Source: Nemertoderma westbladi (taxonomy: Eukaryota > Xenacoelomorpha > Nemertodermatida > Nemertodermatidae). Taken from it: a stretch of DNA of 22,866 bases. The notes beneath the pieces were generated by a model. That model saw nothing but the letters and a program-made list of their open reading frames with translations. It had not been told where the DNA came from and made no database searches. Shown in pieces: positions 19,059 through 22,866 of this stretch. Made by a program: the position numbers and the translations under genes. Within the stretch, counting starts at the first letter, position 1. The number at the start of each line of letters is the position of its first letter. The stretch covers positions 1 through 22,866 of the forward strand of contig JAUCBJ010008957.1 of the NCBI GenBank assembly GCA_032718475.1. The letters are read 5' to 3'.

Positions 19059-19112
19059 TCCAAACCACGTACGCGTTTCGACCTTACTGGGTCTCATCAG
19101 CGTGGTGTCGGA
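19059..19112 (-). ncRNA. Type I hammerhead ribozyme motif
   Basis: On the minus strand, 5' to 3': UCC, GAC, ACCACG (stem I 5' strand); CUGAUGA (core, 19100-19094); GACC-CAGUAA-GGUC (perfect 4-bp stem II with 6-nt loop); GAAA (core, 19079-19076); CGCGUA; CGUGGU (stem I 3' strand, six pairs with ACCACG); UU; GGA (pairs with UCC beyond an internal loop). All conserved core positions are present. The A of GAAA pairs with U of the GUA cleavage triplet, and stem III is only ACGCGU: two pairs and a two-base loop. ACGCGU is self-complementary, so two molecules could form a stable shared stem III, as proposed for newt satellite and Penelope-like hammerheads. Predicted cleavage falls between 19070 and 19069. 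The conserved core agrees with the known consensus; activity is inferred. Confidence 0.88.
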
Positions 19113-19162
19113 TTCGAACCTGGGACCTCGAGGTGGAAGCCGAGACTACAACCACTAGGTCA
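19110..19162 (-). promoter_or_regulatory. RNA polymerase III internal promoter (A and B boxes) of the SINE
   Basis: On the minus strand the A box is TGACCTAGTGG (19162-19152) and the B box is GGTTCGAATCC (19120-19110), a full match to GGTTCGANNCC. The starts are 42 bp apart, as in a tRNA gene. The tRNA-like fold itself is degenerate: a CTCG/CGAG anticodon-type stem is visible but the T stem is weak. The last three B-box bases are also the outer stem I bases of the hammerhead. Confidence 0.85.
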
Positions 19163-20258
19163 CAGGTTCTTGAGATATGGAGTATTAATTTCAAAGCCAG
19201 CTGCCATTTGATGTACAATGACATAGGAAATTGATGGACGTTAGTAACAAACTCAGCAGTAAGAAACTCGGCCAATGCATCAATTGGTGGAGTAGGAATT
19301 CTGCTAAGCCCATTTGCACTTAAGACCCTAAACAACATCGAATCTATAAATTCCCGGGTTATGATCGCAACATTTGATGGGAATTCCAAGACAACAGTAA
19401 TATGTTGCTACAGTGCAACCAATGCCTCAGAGCCAGAACAAGCAGTCAAGTTTTATGAAGATCTGACTGGACTTATAAAGGACATTCCAAAACACAATGT
19501 TAAAGTCATCGCTGGTGACCTGAATGCGCAAATTGGCCCAGAAGACATCAAGAGTTACACCTATAACACCAGTTCTAATAGAAATGGGTACTTACTTTTA
19601 GACCTAATGGAAGAATGTGAATTGATACCAACAAACACCACATTCGAAAAGAGTAAGGGGAAGTTATGGACCTTTCAATACCCGAATGGAACCAAAGCAC
19701 AACTGGATTACATCCTTATAAACAAAAAGTGGAGAACCGGCATGATCAACTGCTAGGCATACAGCTCGTTCAACCTAATTGGTTCGGACCACAGAATTGT
19801 GACTGCAGAGATCAGACTTAGTTTGAGAGCCAGCAAAGCCAGCCAGGACAAGCAAGCAAATCAACTACGACTAGGAGAAACTCAGAACTGACAATGCAGT
19901 AAAGGATGCTTACACAGTAGAAGTTCAAGCTTTGAAGTATTTCAGTCAATGGATGAAGACCAGTCCACCGATTCAATATACCAGAATATAATAAAAGCCC
20001 ACAAGGAATCAGCTTAGAGGCATATCCCTCAGAAACTCAAACGAAAACAGTATGTGCCATGGCAAAACTCTGAGGTTACTTGTAAGAGAGAAGATTTTAA
20101 GATAGCCTACAAAGTAAAAAACGAACAACCAACAACATTAACAAGGTTGAGAAAGCTAAGGACGATTTAAATTGGCCTAAAACATCAGCCAGGAAAAGTA
20201 CATACAGGATAAAATTGAAGCATTTACAACTGCTCACATACAGCAACAATCAAGACTT

Positions 20259-21794
20259 GTGCAAAGGGGCGCCTCAAAGCCGATAGTCTTGAAGAACGTG
20301 TTGGGAAGTGGAAAAATCACTTCAGCAACTTGCTTGGGCAGCCACCAAACATCGAGGTCAACAACAAGGAAAATATATGACAAGACACCACCTATAGAAA
20401 CAGGGGACTTCACACCTGCCGAACTCCAAAGAAGCATTAAAAGCATGTCCCATAATAAAGCGATTGGATTAGGCGAAATCAGCGGAGGTATGGAAAACAG
20501 GATTGCTAAACAGACCATTATTGAATGTTTGCAACCAGATGTTAAAATGGGAAAAGCCACCACCAATTTGGTCTAAAGGTCAACTAAAGCCTCTCACCAA
20601 GAAAGGAGCCCTCGGTATACCAAAAAACTATCGTGGGATCTGTCTGCTTGTGGTAGCTGCCAAAATATACAATAAAATGATTCTATATAGGATTACAACA
20701 ATAGCTCAGATACTTGCACTACAGAGACTGATTGAAGGAATTAAGTCAAAGAATCTCCCCGCAGTCATGACTTTTGTGGACTTCAAGAAGGCATTCGACT
20801 CCATCCATAGAGGTAAAATGCTTGAAATCCTAAGAGCTTATGGAATTAATGGTTGCTGGTAGTGGATTGTTATCAATATTATACCAGATGGTGAAACTGA
20901 GTTTTTCTCAATCCTGGCTGGCGTAATGCAAGGTGACACATTAGCACCATTACTATTTGTAATTGTGCTGGATTACGCAATGAGGATGGCCACAAAGGGT
21001 GAAGATCTGGGATTCACACTCCATGAACGGCCCATATCCGGCAACTACAGTCACAGACACCAACTTTGTGGTTGACATCGCCCTGCTCTCTAATACGCTA
21101 GCCAGATGCACAGCTTCTACTAAATAAAGTGGAGAGGGCTGCTGAGGAGGTTGGATTGCATATAAATGCTACAAAGACCGAATTCATGAGTTTTAATGTT
21201 GATGGAAACTTGACAACCATTGATAATAATCAATTAAGGAAGGTCGACGACTTCCAGTACCTTGGATCATGGATAGAGAGTAGCAAAAAGTACATAGAAG
21301 TTAGGAAAGCAAAGGCTTGGCTAGCTCTATCAAAAATGGATACCATCTGGAAATCAGATCTCTCCAGGCATCTGAAGACTAAGTTCTTTCGAGCCACAGT
21401 GGAAAGTGTATTTTTATATGGGAGTGAGACCTGGACACTGACTAAATCACTTGAACAACGAATTGATGATTGCTACACAAGACTACTAAGTGTAGCCCTA
21501 AACATCAGCTGGAGACAACACATGATAAACGTCGAGCTTTATGGAACAATACCACCTGTATCAACCTACTCCGTGAACGCAGAGTACGCAGACTGCTGGT
21601 GAAGTAAAGACCAGGTCATACCAGATCTACTTTTCTGGCAACCAACTCATGAAAAGCGTAGTCGTGGACGACCGGCCATAACATATATAAATCAACATAA
21701 AGGGATACTGAACTTAGAAGAAACGAAATTGCGACAACTATGGAGAATCCGGAAGCCTGGAAGGATCTCATCCGTCCGAGTTCGCTCGACCTAG
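20259..21794 (+). pseudogene. Reverse transcriptase and C-terminal region of the RTE-like element
   Basis: Frame 0 carries TPPIETGDFTPAELQRSIKS and NKAIGLGEI (fingers). Frame 1 has IPKNYRGICLLVVAAKIYNK, VTFVDFKKAFDSIHRGKM (palm motif A, first catalytic Asp) and GVMQGDTLAPLLFVIVLDYA (about 20917-20976). The catalytic box that should read FADD is FVVD (21065-21076), so one of the two catalytic aspartates is lost. Frame 0 (21129-21602) gives EEVGLHINATKTEFM, KVDDFQYLGSWIESS, KAWLALSKMDTIWKS and SVFLYGSETWTL, all regular for this RT family. The tail, KRSRGRPA(I)TYI, ends at TAG 21792. About 55 codons between the NKMILYRI segment and motif A appear shortened. Four or more frame changes make it dead. 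Confidence 0.85.
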
Positions 21795-21808
21795 TAGAAG
21801 TAGTAGTA

Positions 21809-21820
21809 ATACTGTTAACT
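21809..21820 (+). repeat. Right target-site duplication of the RTE-like insertion
   Basis: ATACTGTTAACT pairs with ATACTGTCAACT at 18559-18570 and marks the 3' boundary of the inserted element, directly after its triplet tail. Confidence 0.85.
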
Positions 21821-22645
21821 TTCGAGAACAAATATTTTTCACTGTGCTTTCTCCGGATAAGCAGTTATCCAATGTAGCGCCTAAATATTTAACTTCCTTT
21901 TTATTTTCTATCTTATGTCCATAACTATTGACTTCAACCTTCTTTAACTTTCTTTTGGAACCAAACAAAATACTTTCTGTCTTACCGTGGTGATTGGATA
22001 GCATATTAACAACCAACAACTAATTACAGGATTCTAGAACTGCACTTAACTTTTGGGAAAGATGGATAGGATCTTTATGAGAGAAAATAAGAGCACTGTC
22101 ATCTCGGCATATAAGATGAGTTTAAAATCGGGATCTATACTACTTATCATATCATTTACATAGCATACTAAAAGCAGAGGACCTAATATTCTACCTTGCG
22201 GTACACCACAGGTAATCTCTTGTACAGTAGACTGCGATTTGCTAATGACTACAGTTTGACCTCTGTCTGACAGCTAGAACTTGAACCAGTCTATAGAACC
22301 TACACCCATCAGGCTTAACTTACCTAGCAGAATTTCATGATCTACTGTATCGAAAGCCTTTTGTAAGTCCAACATTACCATAACAGTATCTAAACTATTT
22401 GCATTATTACATCTAATTGTATCAGTTAAGTTAATAAGGCAGGTGTCTGTAGAATATGATTTACGAAAACCGGACTGAAGTTCATAGATCAGATTTAGCC
22501 TACTAAGATGTGCTTCCAGCTGTAGAAAAACAGTTCTAGAATTTTAGATACAGTACTTAATATACTAACAGGTCGGTAATTACAGGGTTCTACTTTACTA
22601 TTCTTTTTATACAGGGTAACAACAACCTTAGCTAATTTCAGTTCT
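21809..22645 (-). pseudogene. CR1/Jockey-like LINE, reverse-transcriptase part (upstream half)
   Basis: Read on the minus strand from 22645: KLAKVVVTLYKKNSKVEPCNYRPVSI (about 22635-22560), then MLDLQKAFDTVDHEIL (palm motif A, around 22385-22335), an in-frame stop near the WFKF/LSDRG region, GVPQGRILGPLLLVCYVNDM (about 22207-22150), and the catalytic YADD position (22098-22111). There a small indel separates YA from DD. The chain continues with FSHKDPIHLSQKL, KTESILFGSKRKLKK and VKYLGATLDNCLSGES. Recognisable RT stops at about 22645, so the copy is 5'-truncated inside the RT domain. It continues across the RTE insertion into 18570-17701. Confidence 0.8.
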
Positions 22646-22866
22646 GCTATACCATAATGCAGAATATGCTATACCGATATGCAATAACTACTGTGGGGAT
22701 TACAATACAATAGAGGAACAATGTATCCGGTTTGTGTGGGCGAAAGGGATTATTATTGGTTTGTGGTTTGGCAACAGTACTCACGGTGTACAAAGTTGAT
22801 GTGGGGCGAGCCACGAAGTGAGTGAGCCTTAGCGTAGTGGTACCATTAATCAACGTGTCGTTCTGT
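22646..22866. other. Right end of window, nothing recognised
   Basis: No protein or RNA feature is recognisable beyond the truncated 5' end of the LINE. Confidence 0.5.

Larger units (their letters stand above)
19036..19193. repeat. Inverted repeat enclosing the tRNA-like head and hammerhead
   Basis: The left arm (about 19036-19058, TTGAAATTAATATCTCATATCTC) is repeated in inverse orientation at about 19169-19193 (GAGATATGGAGTATTAATTTCAA). Two or three positions differ. In the minus-strand RNA these arms would pair and close the whole tRNA-plus-ribozyme module into one long stem. Confidence 0.8.
18869..19200 (-). mobile_element. tRNA-derived SINE carrying a hammerhead ribozyme
   Basis: About 332 bp of foreign sequence splits the endonuclease. 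Imperfect duplications flank it: CTGCCATGAAGTACAAT (18852-18868) and CTGCCATTTGATGTACAAT (19201-19219). Read on the minus strand, the element begins near 19200. It has a tRNA-like head with A and B boxes (19162-19110), then the hammerhead motif (19112-19059), then an AT-rich body of about 190 bp. The body contains AATAAAA and a strong hairpin (18916-18945). No long A tail is visible. The combination recalls Schistosoma Sm-alpha-type repeats, which also pair a pol III promoter with a hammerhead, but I see no reason to call it the same family. Confidence 0.8.
18779..19840 (+). pseudogene. Endonuclease domain (AP/EEP type) of the RTE-like element, interrupted by a SINE
   Basis: Left part, frame 2 from 18779: MEYNIDIICIQEHR, holding the catalytic Glu in the QEHR box, running to MKYN at 18868. 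The same frame continues after the SINE at 19220 with DIGN, a TGA, WTLVTNSA, then NASIGGVGILLSP and VICCYSATN. GDLNAQIG carries the catalytic D-x-N. TNTTFEK, LWTFQYPNG and AQLDYILIN follow (to 19740). A TAG at 19754 is followed in the same frame by GSDHRIVTAEI, which carries the catalytic SDH box. The insert plus one target copy is 351 bp, a multiple of three, so the frame is kept by chance. The enzyme would nick target DNA to prime reverse transcription. Two stops and the insertion inactivate it. Confidence 0.85.
18571..21808 (+). mobile_element. RTE-like non-LTR retrotransposon inserted in the CR1/Jockey-like LINE
   Basis: The element carries, in order, an AP-type endonuclease, RT, and an RTE-like C-terminal tail. 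It stops at TAG (21792-21794) and is followed immediately by a short (TAG)n-like 3' end (21791-21808). Very short 3' UTRs ending in tandem triplets are typical of RTE-clade elements. Target duplications ATACTGT(C/T)AACT flank it. About 200 bp of probable 5' UTR precede the endonuclease. Its endonuclease is split by a SINE (18869-19200). Stops, frameshifts and a destroyed catalytic box show it is dead. Confidence 0.85.

Noticed and set aside
19152-19169. A true tRNA gene on the minus strand
   Set aside because: A and B boxes are good, but the acceptor and T stems do not pair properly, and the sequence is part of a SINE bounded by target duplications.

Overview
This window is animal (eukaryotic) DNA that is AT-rich, gene-poor and dominated by transposable elements in many states of decay. 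The lone host-gene signal is one exon of an ABCA-subfamily ABC transporter (16038-16247) ending at a GT donor. The mix of BEL/Pao, RTE-like and CR1/Jockey-like elements, TA-flanked miniature inverted-repeat elements (MITEs) and a hammerhead-carrying SINE fits a marine invertebrate. An echinoderm or other deuterostome is possible, but that is only a guess from general texture (for example the recurring TAGGCCT words). Almost every protein-like stretch is broken by stops and frameshifts, so these are relics, not working genes.

Layout, left. 1-2900 is AT-rich DNA studded with an exact 12-bp palindrome, TGTTCTAGAACA, partly arranged in three tandem units of about 175 bp (2454-2890). A BEL/Pao pol remnant (integrase core end 2191-2349, C-terminal domain 3011-3390) is split by that repeat DNA. 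3985-5650 is a decayed polyA-tailed reverse-transcriptase (RT) element with a distinctive C-terminal module. 6335-7443 is a broken gag/ORF1-like gene with zinc knuckles. 8048-9245 is a minus-strand RTE-like LINE 3' fragment; its 3' end recurs at 16432-16590 inside the putative ABCA intron.

Layout, middle. 9726-15826 is a mosaic of non-autonomous DNA transposons: a 776-bp TAA-flanked element; two copies of a TA-flanked MITE family (11570-12103 and 13676-14991), the second split by a 1-kb long-TIR element; and a third long-TIR element (14994-15824) that abuts the second copy at a single TA. Simple repeats and homopolymer G/C tracts lie between them.

Layout, right. 16686-17604 is a TIR-bounded element filled with a 158-bp tandem repeat. 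17700-22645 is a three-level nest. A 5'-truncated minus-strand CR1/Jockey-like LINE was interrupted by a plus-strand RTE-like LINE (18571-21808, 12-bp target duplication). The endonuclease of that LINE was in turn interrupted by a minus-strand tRNA-derived SINE (18869-19200, imperfect target duplication of about 17-19 bp).

The most striking signal is inside that SINE. The tRNA-like head with pol III A and B boxes runs directly into a complete type I hammerhead ribozyme motif (19059-19112, minus strand), and both are enclosed by an inverted repeat of about 25 bp.
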